DNA of 64,000 bases from Sutterella faecalis (GTDB lineage: Bacteria; Pseudomonadota; Gammaproteobacteria; Burkholderiales; Burkholderiaceae_F): NCBI RefSeq assembly GCF_006337085.1, contig NZ_CP040882.1:744001-808000 (forward strand). Reading direction: 5' to 3'. Of this stretch, positions 25,836 to 34,497 are shown one piece after another. The notes beneath the pieces were generated by a model, which worked only from the letters and a program-made list of their open reading frames with translations, ran no database searches and had not been told where the DNA came from. Both the position numbers and the translations under genes were made by a program. Position 1 is the stretch's first letter; the number at the start of each line of letters is the position of its first letter.

Positions 25836-27758
25836 ATGAAAAGCGGTAACAAAAAACAACTCACCGGTTTCTCCGTGCAGAAGGATGGGGAGACTGAAAA
25901 GTGGCATGTTTTCCTGAGAACCAATCGCCGGTCCGGCTATCAGTACGTCGTGGCTGAGACTAATCATTGGGACAAGGAGAAGAAGCAGGCCCGCGTGACG
26001 GGGCGTCAGATGGTCGGCCGCATTCAGCCAACCAATGAGATCACCGTGTCCCCCAGGTTCCGCAAAAGATTTCCCCAATTCACACAGCCCGAACTCTTCT
26101 TTTGGGAAGGTCAGCTGCTCTCGCGATCTGAGTATCTTTCTGCCAATCCAAATGCTCAGCAGGAATGGGATGAGCTGGAGGCGCAGCAGCAGAAAGACGC
26201 GAAGGAAGCCGCCGCAAAGGCGCAGCTGCTGGCTTCCGGCGAGGAACTGGAACCGGATCCGCTTGAGGAAATGCGTCAGGCGCGCCGTTATCTCCGCATC
26301 GGCAAGCCCTGGGCTGCATGGATGACGCTGCTCAACTGCGGCATGCTCGATGCCCTTGTGGGCATTTTCGGCGCGGATGACGGACTGCTTCTTGCTCAGT
26401 TGGCCGTCTATGTCTTCGACCAGGGACCTGCCATGGATCGATTTGAGGATTGGGCCGCTGCCACAGGGCTTCCTCGACTGCAGCCTGTTTCCGGGCAGAG
26501 GATTTCAGAGCTTCTCAGCCGAATTGATCAGAGCAAAATCGACGCCTTTTTCAAGACGCGCTACGACGCTGCGCGCGAGAGGTTCTTTGCTCGCCAGCGA
26601 GCACAGACCAGCTCCGGCGAAGACGCCGGAGAGCCTCAGCAGCCGTTCCTCGTCGCCTTCGACAGCACAGGCATCAGTACATTTTCCACAACCATCGATC
26701 AAGCGGAGTACGGCCACGCCAAGCAGAACCCGGAGCTCAAGCAGGTCAATCTGATGCTTCTATGCGATGAGGAAACGGGCGAGGCCATCTTCGCTTACAG
26801 CTACTGGGGATCCATCAATGACTCAAAGGCGTTTGTCCCCATTCTGAAGCACATGATTTCCGCCGGCTTCGATCTGTCCTTTGTGACGTTTGTTACGGAT
26901 CGCGGCTTCAGGAATCCGTTTGCCACGCAATTCCTGCTTGATCATCACATTGGATTCGTCCAGGGCATTCCCATCGTTGAAGACTCCGTCAAGAAGCTGT
27001 TCCGCCAGCACCGGGATCTGCTCACGCAGAACGGCTACATGAACGGCGACACGGGATTTGTTGAAATGGCTCTCAGCCCCTCGGAGGCTGAAGCCTGGAC
27101 GGAAAATTTACCGGGGGTGAAGCCTATTCAGCGCAAGGTCTTCATTTACCTCTATTACAATCCCCTGACCAACAGTTTCGCAGCGCGACGCCTAGCCAAG
27201 GATGTCGAGGATGCGCTCAAGGTTCTGAATTCGGGCAGGAAACTGGACCCCCGTCTGGCTCAGCGTACGGCCAATTGCATCGGAGAGAAGGAATCCGATA
27301 AGGGTCATAAGGTTTACTACCGCAAGGCGCAGGTTATGACGCGGAAGACCGAGTTTGAAGGGTGCCTGGCCATCCGAACGGATCGGTATTTGTCTGCGGC
27401 TCAAGTGTTTACGATCTACTCGGACCGCAACAACATCGAACGCACCTTCCGGGAGCTGAAGGTCGAGGAAGATGCGCGCCGCCTGATGGCAACGCAGACT
27501 GCCTTTGAGGGAAAGCTGTTCGTTTATGAACTGGCCCAGTCAATCTATAGACAGGTAGCCATGCAGGCTCGAAAGAAGCAGGCTGTTCTGCCTGGGAACT
27601 CATTGAACAAGCTTCTGGCAGCCATTGAGCCGGTAGTGGCTGTGCGTGTGGGGAACAGCCGTGAATGGAGGGTGGATCTGCTGACCAGGCGGCAGACTCA
27701 GGTCTATGAGCAGATCGGCGTCACCCCTCCCGCGGGGAAGCACTACTTTTGGTGCTAG
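25836..27758 (+). CDS. DDE transposase, IS4/IS1634 superfamily
   Basis: Transposase of 640 residues. The catalytic core has the first Asp in FDSTGIS near 276, the second in VTDRGFRNP near 353, and the Y-(2)-R-(3)-E-like block YSDRNNIERTFRELKVEED near 534 with the catalytic Glu. An insertion domain lies between the second Asp and Glu. Frame is intact, so the element may still move. Confidence 0.85.
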   Translation: MKSGNKKQLTGFSVQKDGETEKWHVFLRTNRRSGYQYVVAETNHWDKEKKQARVTGRQMVGRIQPTNEITVSPRFRKRFPQFTQPELFFWEGQLLSRSEYLSANPNAQQEWDELEAQQQKDAKEAAAKAQLLASGEELEPDPLEEMRQARRYLRIGKPWAAWMTLLNCGMLDALVGIFGADDGLLLAQLAVYVFDQGPAMDRFEDWAAATGLPRLQPVSGQRISELLSRIDQSKIDAFFKTRYDAARERFFARQRAQTSSGEDAGEPQQPFLVAFDSTGISTFSTTIDQAEYGHAKQNPELKQVNLMLLCDEETGEAIFAYSYWGSINDSKAFVPILKHMISAGFDLSFVTFVTDRGFRNPFATQFLLDHHIGFVQGIPIVEDSVKKLFRQHRDLLTQNGYMNGDTGFVEMALSPSEAEAWTENLPGVKPIQRKVFIYLYYNPLTNSFAARRLAKDVEDALKVLNSGRKLDPRLAQRTANCIGEKESDKGHKVYYRKAQVMTRKTEFEGCLAIRTDRYLSAAQVFTIYSDRNNIERTFRELKVEEDARRLMATQTAFEGKLFVYELAQSIYRQVAMQARKKQAVLPGNSLNKLLAAIEPVVAVRVGNSREWRVDLLTRRQTQVYEQIGVTPPAGKHYFWC

Positions 27759-27807
27759 CCCACGGGAGTTTGGGTCCGGAGCGCCTTTTTCAATCCCTTC
27801 CGGCGGA

Positions 27808-28620
27808 TCAGGATTGCGCGCCTCTCTTCACAGCTTCCCGCATGGCAATTGAAGCGGCCGCCATGCCGAAGGTCGCCGTCACGACGATGCCCGAACCGTA
27901 CCCGGAGCAGGCAAGTCCCGCCGTCGTCTCCATGCTGCAGGCTTCGTCGCCGAGCGGCTTTTTGACGGGCTCTGCCGAATAGACGACCGGAACGCGAAAG
28001 AGGGGCGGCAGGGGTTTCCCGGGCTTTCCGGCATCGGGCGAGGCCTTGGGGAACCCGTATTCCTTTCGGAGCCGATAGCGCACCGATGCAAGAAGCGGGT
28101 CGCCCGAAATGCGTCCGAGGTCGCCAGCCTGAATTTCAAGGGGATTGGTGCGGCCTCCGCCCGCGCCCGACACGACGATGAACTGCCTTCTCGCGCGGCA
28201 GCGGGCAATCATCGCGGCCTTCGCGCGCACCTGATCGATGCAGTCGAGCACGATCGCGTCCGGGGGAATCAGGTCCGCCGCATTCTCTTCGTCGACGAAA
28301 TCCTCCACGCAGGCAACTTCGGCCCTCGGATTGATGAGCGCGATGCGGGCCTTCAGGGCTTCGACCTTCGCCATGCCGTAGGCTTCGCCCAGGGCCTGAA
28401 TCTGGCGGTTGGTATTGCTCTCGGCCACATTGTCGAGGTCGATGAGCGTGAGCTTCTCCGCCCCGGTGCGCGCGAGCGCCTCCACCGCCCAGGAACCGAC
28501 GCCTCCCACGCCCACCACGCAGAAGCGGGTTTCGCGGATCGCCCGGGCGCCATCCTTTCCATAGAGGCGGGCAACGCCTCCAAAACGTCTTTCAAAATCA
28601 ATGACGTGTCGCTCGGTCAT
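27808..28620 (-). CDS. tcdA: tRNA threonylcarbamoyladenosine dehydratase
   Basis: ThiF/E1-like enzyme that uses ATP to cyclise t6A37 in tRNA to ct6A; 270 residues. N-terminal FGGVARLYG, the nucleotide-binding loop GVGGVGSWAVEALARTG (38-54), DLDNVAESNTNRQ, and DCIDQVRAKAAM are diagnostic for TcdA/CsdL. The C-terminal part has the usual hydrophobic GYGSGIVVTATFGMAAA segment. It formerly shared a bidirectional terminator with the M20 gene; that hairpin is now split by the IS 28 bp from its stop codon. Confidence 0.92.
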   Translation of the reverse strand: MTERHVIDFERRFGGVARLYGKDGARAIRETRFCVVGVGGVGSWAVEALARTGAEKLTLIDLDNVAESNTNRQIQALGEAYGMAKVEALKARIALINPRAEVACVEDFVDEENAADLIPPDAIVLDCIDQVRAKAAMIARCRARRQFIVVSGAGGGRTNPLEIQAGDLGRISGDPLLASVRYRLRKEYGFPKASPDAGKPGKPLPPLFRVPVVYSAEPVKKPLGDEACSMETTAGLACSGYGSGIVVTATFGMAAASIAMREAVKRGAQS

Positions 28621-28867
28621 AATTCACATCAAGAGAAAAGAGGAAAATTAAGGGAAATTCCGCCTGCATTGCGGGTAATTACGGGCGATTTGCCCGGGTG
28701 AGTACGCCTTTTGGCGGACGCGCCCGTCACGGAAACGTCACACAATTTAAAGCAAACCTTAATGGCCGGCGGGAAGAATAACGGGCGCCCACAGTGTCCA
28801 GGCACCGTTCTTCAAACCCCGAACCCGTCTTTATATCACCGGACACGCCATTTTCAAGGAATCCGCC

Positions 28868-30424
28868 ATGGCCCAATTCCCCAAAGCGCACCCGTCGATC
28901 CTCGCCGGTGCCGTCATTGCCGCGAGCCTCTTTGCCTCTCAGGCCTGGGCGAGCGCTCAGCACATGGTCGTGGCCATGCCGCAGCTGCCGACCATCATCG
29001 AGCCGCAGGGCAAGAACCACAATCCGCTCGAGCGCGTCGCGTTCTCGATCTTCGAAACGCTCATTCACGCCGATCAGAAGACGGGCGAACTGCAGCCGGG
29101 TCTGGCAGTCTCCTGGACGCGCATTTCTCCTGAAACCGTCGAATTCAAGCTCCGTCAGGGCGTGAAGTTCCAGGACGGCACGGACTTTACAGCCGACGAC
29201 GTGGTCTTCTCCTTCGGCCCCGAGCGCTTTCTCTCCGACACCGCCCCGGGGCGTCCCGCAGCGGTTGAGTTCCTGGGCGGCCTCAAGTCGGTTGAAAAGG
29301 TGGACGACTACACCGTGCGCGTCACGATGAAGACGCCGGACCCCCTTATTGAACGGCGCTTCTCCGCGCGCATGTCGGAAATCATTTCCGAGGACGGCTG
29401 GAAGAAGGCGGGCGGCTGGGACAACTGGATCAAGCACCCGATCGGCACCGGCCCCTATGAAATCGTTTCGTTCAAGACCGGGAACCGCCTGGAACTGAAG
29501 CGCTTTGACGGCTACTGGGGCGAAAAGGCCCCGGCCGAGAAGCTCTCCTTCGTTGAAGTGCCGGAATTGTCGTCCCGCGTCGCGGGTCTTCGCTCGGGCG
29601 AATTCGACCTCATTACCGAAGTCCCGCCCGACCAGGTGAAGCCCTTGTCGAAGGACGGCCGCATTGATGTGGTCGGAGGCCCGATCGACAACATCTACTC
29701 CCTCGTCTTTGACGACAAGTCGAACAAAATCATGACGAAGGAGCTCCGCCAGGCCTTCCTTTACGCCATCGACCGCGACCTTCTCGTTGAAGCCCTGATG
29801 GGCGGAAAGACGACGCCCGCCAACAGCTTCCAGTCGAAGACCTTCGGCGACCTCTTCATCCCTGAACTTGACAAGAAGCTATACAACCCGCAGAAGGCGC
29901 GCGAGCTCGTGAAGGCTTCCGGGTATAAGGGCGAGCAGATCGTCTGGCGCATCCAGGCGGGCTACTACACGCAGGAGCTCACCGTTTCCCAGGCGATTGC
30001 CGGCATGCTGAAGGCGGTCGGCATCAACGTGAAGATCGAAGTGAAGGAAAACTGGTCTCAGGTTGAGGCCCCCGGCGCCACGCGCATGATCAACAACGCG
30101 TCGCTCTCGGCCTACTTCCCCGATCCCGCCTCGCAGCTCTGGCGCCGCATGAAGCCGGGCGCCTTCTGGGATGCAAGCGGCTACTTCGTCCACTCGCCCG
30201 AATATCAGAAGTTCGGCGACCTCGGGAAGATCCTTGAATCCTCGACCGACCCCGCCGCCCGCAAGGCCGCCTGGAAGGAAATGCAGGAAGTCTTCTTCAC
30301 CGACCCGCTCGCCTGCCCGATCTACGCGCTCCCGATGATTTACGGCAAGCAGAAGAACGTGATCTGGGAGCCGGGCACCCAGGGCGCGCTTGATCTTTCG
30401 GCCAGAAACCTGAAGTTCAAGTAA
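28868..30424 (+). CDS. peptide/oligopeptide ABC transporter substrate-binding protein
   Basis: Periplasmic receptor (SBP_bac_5 family), 518 residues. Signal peptide to about 29 (SQAWASA), then ETLIHADQKTGELQPGLA, the family motif DGTDFTADDVVFSF near 98 and the GTGPYEIVSFKTGN segment. First gene of a four-gene importer in the same direction, 36 bp before the ATPase. Likely takes up peptides or similar solutes. AGGAAT lies a few bases before the ATG. Confidence 0.9.
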   Translation: MAQFPKAHPSILAGAVIAASLFASQAWASAQHMVVAMPQLPTIIEPQGKNHNPLERVAFSIFETLIHADQKTGELQPGLAVSWTRISPETVEFKLRQGVKFQDGTDFTADDVVFSFGPERFLSDTAPGRPAAVEFLGGLKSVEKVDDYTVRVTMKTPDPLIERRFSARMSEIISEDGWKKAGGWDNWIKHPIGTGPYEIVSFKTGNRLELKRFDGYWGEKAPAEKLSFVEVPELSSRVAGLRSGEFDLITEVPPDQVKPLSKDGRIDVVGGPIDNIYSLVFDDKSNKIMTKELRQAFLYAIDRDLLVEALMGGKTTPANSFQSKTFGDLFIPELDKKLYNPQKARELVKASGYKGEQIVWRIQAGYYTQELTVSQAIAGMLKAVGINVKIEVKENWSQVEAPGATRMINNASLSAYFPDPASQLWRRMKPGAFWDASGYFVHSPEYQKFGDLGKILESSTDPAARKAAWKEMQEVFFTDPLACPIYALPMIYGKQKNVIWEPGTQGALDLSARNLKFK

Positions 30425-30460
30425 TCCTCCTGACTCCTGACCCCGAAAAAGAAAAGAAGA

Positions 30461-32611
30461 ATGAAGGAAAGAGACGCAACCTCCGATCTCCATGAGGCGC
30501 CCGCGCCGCTCCTCACGATCCGGGACCTCCGGGTCGCCTTCAGCGGCGTCGAGGTGCTTCACGGCATCGACCTTGATCTTCCGAAGGGCGAGACGCTCGC
30601 TCTCATCGGCGAATCGGGGTCAGGCAAATCCGTCCTCGCAAGGTCGATCCTCGGCCTTGCGGGGTCGAAAAACACCACCACCGGAAGCATCCGCTTCGAG
30701 GGCCGCGAACTCGCCGGCGCCCCCGAAAAGGAACTCCGCCGCATCCGCGGCGCCGACATCAGCATGATCGTGCAGGACGCCATGGCGGCCTTGAACCCCA
30801 TGCGCACGATCGGCGACCAGCTGATTGAAACCATCGTCTACCGTCATCCCGACTATCGGGACCGCGCGAGCGAACGGCTCATCTTCGAAAAGAAGAAGGA
30901 ATTGACCGGGCTCGCGATCTCCTTTCTGAAGCAGGTCGGCATCACCGCGCCCGAAAAGCGCATTTCAAGCTATCCGCATCAGCTTTCGGGCGGCATGCGC
31001 CAGCGCGTGCTCATTGCCCTTGCGCTCATCGGCTCGCCCAAGCTCCTTCTTGCCGACGAACCCACGACGGCGCTCGACGTGGTCGTGCAGCGCGAAATCC
31101 TCTCGGAACTGAGGGACCTCGTGCGCGCGCGCGGGATGTCGATGCTTCTCGTCACGCACGACCTCCATCTCGCGCGCGACGTTGCCGACCGGGTTGCCGT
31201 CATGTACGCCGGCACCCTCATGGAAGTGGGCCCCTGCGAAAAGGTGATTCCCAATCCCTCGCACCCCTATACCGAGGGGCTTCTCAACGCCATGCCCGAC
31301 ATGGAAAGCCCGAGGGGGTCGCTGAAGCCTATTGAAGGCGAAGTCCCTTCGCCCTCCGAATTGGGCAAAGGCTGCCCCTTTGCGAGCCGGTGCGTGCTTG
31401 CCGAAACCCGCTGCCGCGAAAGTCTTCCCGCCATGATCGCCATTGCGCCCGACTGGTGCTCGCGCTGCGACAATGCGCACACGAGAACTGCCGACCTCGA
31501 AAAGCTCGAGGAGCTCGCGGCTGCCGCGCCCGAAGGCGCGGGATCGATCAAAATCGAAAAGGAAATCGACAGGAAGGGCTTCGGGAGCGTTCAGAAGAGC
31601 GACTTCCCCGTGATCGTCGACGCCCGGATCGAAAAGCACTGCTACTACGCTCGCCGCGGGTTCTTCGGCCGCAAAACGCCCTGGAACGTGCTCGAGGACG
31701 TCGACCTTCAGATCAAGAGCGGCGAAGTGCTCGGGCTCGTAGGCGAATCGGGGTGCGGGAAGTCGACGCTCGCGCGCCTCATGCTCGGCCTCATGCGTCC
31801 GACCTCGGGTTCGGTCAAGTTCCGCGATGAGGAATACCCGGAACCCCGCACCGCCCCCTGGAGAGCGCAGCGCGCCGCCGCGCAGATGATCTATCAGGAC
31901 CCCTTCAGCTGCTTTGACGAGCGGATGAGCGTCCTCGACCAGATTGCCGAGCCCCTTGAGGTGCACCTCAGCCTCTCTCACGAAGACGCCTCCGCGAAGG
32001 CGCTCCAGGTGCTTCGCGCCGTGGGGCTTCCCGAGCACAACGCGAGGAAGCTCCCCGGCGTCATGTCGGGCGGGCAGCTCCAGCGTGCGGCCATTGCCCG
32101 CGCCGTGGCGCTCCGGCCGGCGCTCTTGGTCTGCGACGAACCCGTGGCGTCGCTCGACGTCTCGATTCAGGCCCAGGTCCTCGCGCTTTTGAATCGCCTC
32201 AAGGCCGCCACCCACATGGCGATGCTCTTTGTTTCGCACAATCTCAACGTCGTGCGCTACCTCTGCGACCGCGCGGCGGTGATGTACTTAGGGCGCATCG
32301 TCGAGCTCGGGCCCGTCGACGAAGTCTTCCACCACCCGCAGCACCCGTACACAAGGCTCCTTCTCGCCTCAACGCCCGGCGCCGAGGACGACGTGATCCG
32401 CTTTTATCCGAAGGGCGTGATGCCGAGTCCGATGGAGCGCCCCGAGGGGTGCGTCTTCGCCAACCGCTGTCCCGTCGCGTGCGAGCGCTGCAGAAGGGAG
32501 GTCCCGCAGCTCGAGGCGGTCAACGACCATCACCAGACGGCCTGCTTCGTGAAGCACTCCTTCGTCACCGACACGCCGCTCCCCGGTCCTAAGCCGCAAT
32601 CGGGAGACTGA
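30461..32611 (+). CDS. fused two-domain ABC ATPase of the peptide importer (DppD-DppF type)
   Basis: A single chain of 716 residues carrying both ATPases that are usually separate. Domain 1: Walker A GESGSGKS near 51, signature LSGGMRQRV, Walker B LLLADEPTTALD, and the cysteine-rich oligopeptide tail (CPFASRCVLAETRC). Domain 2 starts near 385: Walker A GESGCGKST near 431, signature MSGGQLQRAAIARAV, Walker B LLVCDEPVASLD, and a second cysteine tail (CVFANRCPVACERC). The two tails are probably iron-sulfur ligands as in DppD. It stops 3 bp before the permease start. Confidence 0.93.
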   Translation: MKERDATSDLHEAPAPLLTIRDLRVAFSGVEVLHGIDLDLPKGETLALIGESGSGKSVLARSILGLAGSKNTTTGSIRFEGRELAGAPEKELRRIRGADISMIVQDAMAALNPMRTIGDQLIETIVYRHPDYRDRASERLIFEKKKELTGLAISFLKQVGITAPEKRISSYPHQLSGGMRQRVLIALALIGSPKLLLADEPTTALDVVVQREILSELRDLVRARGMSMLLVTHDLHLARDVADRVAVMYAGTLMEVGPCEKVIPNPSHPYTEGLLNAMPDMESPRGSLKPIEGEVPSPSELGKGCPFASRCVLAETRCRESLPAMIAIAPDWCSRCDNAHTRTADLEKLEELAAAAPEGAGSIKIEKEIDRKGFGSVQKSDFPVIVDARIEKHCYYARRGFFGRKTPWNVLEDVDLQIKSGEVLGLVGESGCGKSTLARLMLGLMRPTSGSVKFRDEEYPEPRTAPWRAQRAAAQMIYQDPFSCFDERMSVLDQIAEPLEVHLSLSHEDASAKALQVLRAVGLPEHNARKLPGVMSGGQLQRAAIARAVALRPALLVCDEPVASLDVSIQAQVLALLNRLKAATHMAMLFVSHNLNVVRYLCDRAAVMYLGRIVELGPVDEVFHHPQHPYTRLLLASTPGAEDDVIRFYPKGVMPSPMERPEGCVFANRCPVACERCRREVPQLEAVNDHHQTACFVKHSFVTDTPLPGPKPQSGD

Positions 32612-32614
32612 TCC

Positions 32615-33535
32615 ATGTTCGCACTCATTTCGAGACTTGTCTTCCGCTCGGCGCTGACGCTTCTGCTCCTTGCCGCCTGCGTCTTCTTCGGGCTTCACAT
32701 GACGGGCGACCCCGCGCGCCTCATGCTCGGCGACTCGGCCGACCAGATCGCGCTCGACGCCTTCCGCGAGCAGTGGGGATTGAATAAACCCCTCTGGGAG
32801 CAGTTCATCGTCTACATCCAGAAGGCGCTCACGCTCGACATGGGCGTGAGCTACGCGACGAGCCAGCCCGTGAAGGACGTCTTCCTCGAGGCGCTCGACG
32901 CCACGATCGACCTGATGGTGCCCACTGCCATCGTGACGCTTTTGATCGGGATCCCGTCGGGCGTCATCGCGGCGCTTCACCGCAATACCGCGCTGGACCG
33001 CGGCATGATGGTGCTTTCGGTCTTCGGCTACGCCGTCCCCAACTTCTTCATGGGCGTGCTCCTTCTTCTCGTCTTCTCGATCTGGCTCGGGTGGCTCCCG
33101 TCCTACGGGAACGCGACGCTTCTTCACTACATCATGCCGATCATCACGATGGCGACCGCGGAAGCCGCAATCTTCTCGCGCTACGCGAGAAGCGCGATGC
33201 TCGAAGCCATGCGGCTTCCCTGCGTGCGGGCGGCGAAGATGAGAGGGCTCCCGAGGGCCCGCATCATCTGGCTCCATGCCCTTCCGAACGCCATGCTCTC
33301 GATTCTCACGATTCTCGGCTTCTTCTTGGGCACCCTCGTCGCCGGCGCCGTCATCACGGAAACCGTCTTCTCCTGGCCCGGCGTCGGGAAGCTCCTCGTT
33401 CAGTCGGTGGCGCTTCGCGACATTCCGGTCGTGCAGATGATCGTGCTCGCCACCGGCGCATCCCTCATCCTCGCCAACCTCCTCATGGACATTCTCGCCC
33501 TCGTCGTGAATCCGCGCCTGAGGAAGGAAAACTGA
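32615..33535 (+). CDS. peptide ABC transporter permease (DppB type)
   Basis: Inner-membrane subunit of 306 residues, six membrane segments. N-terminal DPARLMLGDSA and GLNKPLWEQF motifs of DppB-type permeases, and the EAA loop (RAAKMRGLPRARIIWLHAL, near 205) that contacts the ATPase. Begins 3 bp after the ATPase gene. Confidence 0.92.
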   Translation: MFALISRLVFRSALTLLLLAACVFFGLHMTGDPARLMLGDSADQIALDAFREQWGLNKPLWEQFIVYIQKALTLDMGVSYATSQPVKDVFLEALDATIDLMVPTAIVTLLIGIPSGVIAALHRNTALDRGMMVLSVFGYAVPNFFMGVLLLLVFSIWLGWLPSYGNATLLHYIMPIITMATAEAAIFSRYARSAMLEAMRLPCVRAAKMRGLPRARIIWLHALPNAMLSILTILGFFLGTLVAGAVITETVFSWPGVGKLLVQSVALRDIPVVQMIVLATGASLILANLLMDILALVVNPRLRKEN

Positions 33536-33557
33536 CCGCCCGGGGGATCAAACGAAA

Positions 33558-34427
33558 ATGACTGCTGCCACGCAAATTGCTGAAAAGCCGGGGCTTCTCT
33601 CCCGGAGCATTGCCGGAAGGCCCCGCGGGCTCGCCGGGCTCTCGGCCATCATCCTCGTCGTCTTCTTCTGCGCGGGGCTTCTCGCGCCGGTCGCCGCCCC
33701 CTACGGGCTCGAGGACATGGATCTGATGTCGAGGCTCGTAGCGCCCTTTACGTCGCTCGCGCACCCGCTCGGAACCGACGAGCTCGGGCGCGATGTGCTC
33801 TCGAGGCTTCTTTACTCCCTGAGGCTTTCCTTCGTTCTTGCCGTGACGGGGACGCTCTTGGGCGCCATCGTCGGCACCGCGCTCGGGTTCCTTGCCGCCC
33901 GGTTCGGTGGCTTCATCGACGACCTCGTCAACACCGGGATCGACTTTACGGCGTCGCTTCCCTTCATCGTGCTCGCGCTCACGATCCTTGCCTTCCTCGG
34001 CACGGACGTGAAGGTGATCATCGTCATCATGGCGGTCTACGGCTGGGACCGGTACGCGAGGCTCGCAAGAAACCTCGCGCGCTCGGCCTATACCGAAGGC
34101 TACGCCGGAGCGCTCGAGAGCTTAGGCATCCCGACCCGCCGGATCCTTCTGAGGCACATTCTTCCCAACATCGCGAGCGCCCTTGTCGTCAACATGACGC
34201 TCAACTTCCCCGGGATGATTCTGCTCGAAACGTCGCTCTCCTTCCTCGGCGTGGGCGTCCAGCCCCCGATGAGTTCCTTGGGCACCATGCTCGGCTTCGG
34301 GCGCGACTACCTCACCACCGCCTGGTGGATCGCCGTCATTCCCGGCGTCGTCATCGTGATTTCGACGCTTTCCATGTCTCTTCTCGGCGACTGGGTCCAG
34401 CAGAAGCTCGACCCGCAGAGCCGATAA
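33558..34427 (+). CDS. peptide ABC transporter permease (DppC type)
   Basis: Second inner-membrane subunit, 289 residues. DppC hallmarks: HPLGTDELGRDVLSRLLYSL near 71 and the EAA loop (GALESLGIPTRRILLRHIL near 190), ending with GDWVQQKLDPQSR. Last gene of the importer operon, followed by a strong terminator. Confidence 0.92.
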   Translation: MTAATQIAEKPGLLSRSIAGRPRGLAGLSAIILVVFFCAGLLAPVAAPYGLEDMDLMSRLVAPFTSLAHPLGTDELGRDVLSRLLYSLRLSFVLAVTGTLLGAIVGTALGFLAARFGGFIDDLVNTGIDFTASLPFIVLALTILAFLGTDVKVIIVIMAVYGWDRYARLARNLARSAYTEGYAGALESLGIPTRRILLRHILPNIASALVVNMTLNFPGMILLETSLSFLGVGVQPPMSSLGTMLGFGRDYLTTAWWIAVIPGVVIVISTLSMSLLGDWVQQKLDPQSR

Positions 34428-34453
34428 GGTTTTTTGATTGTTTTTTCGATGAA

Positions 34454-34494
34454 ATGCCGCACGCAGAACCGCTTTCTCGTGCGGCATCTTTTTT
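34454..34494 (+). terminator. terminator of the peptide importer operon
   Basis: Stem ATGCCGCACG (34454-34463) with CGTGCGGCAT (34478-34487), followed by CTTTTTT. The T tract ends 3 bp before the next start codon at 34498. Confidence 0.88.
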
Positions 34495-34497
34495 AAG

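Larger units (their letters stand above)
25685..27774 (+). mobile_element. IS4/IS1634-superfamily insertion sequence
   Basis: Element of 2,090 bp with imperfect 25-bp terminal inverted repeats, CCCAAACTCCCG then four variable bases then CTAGCACCA at both ends, and a 6-bp duplication TCCGGA. It carries one intact transposase gene. Removing the IS and one TCCGGA copy rebuilds a perfect terminator hairpin between the M20 gene and tcdA. Confidence 0.88.

Noticed and set aside
28640..28760. GC-rich dyads upstream of the peptide receptor gene, possible riboswitch
   Set aside because: The pairing is short and inconsistent, and no known riboswitch core was recognised.
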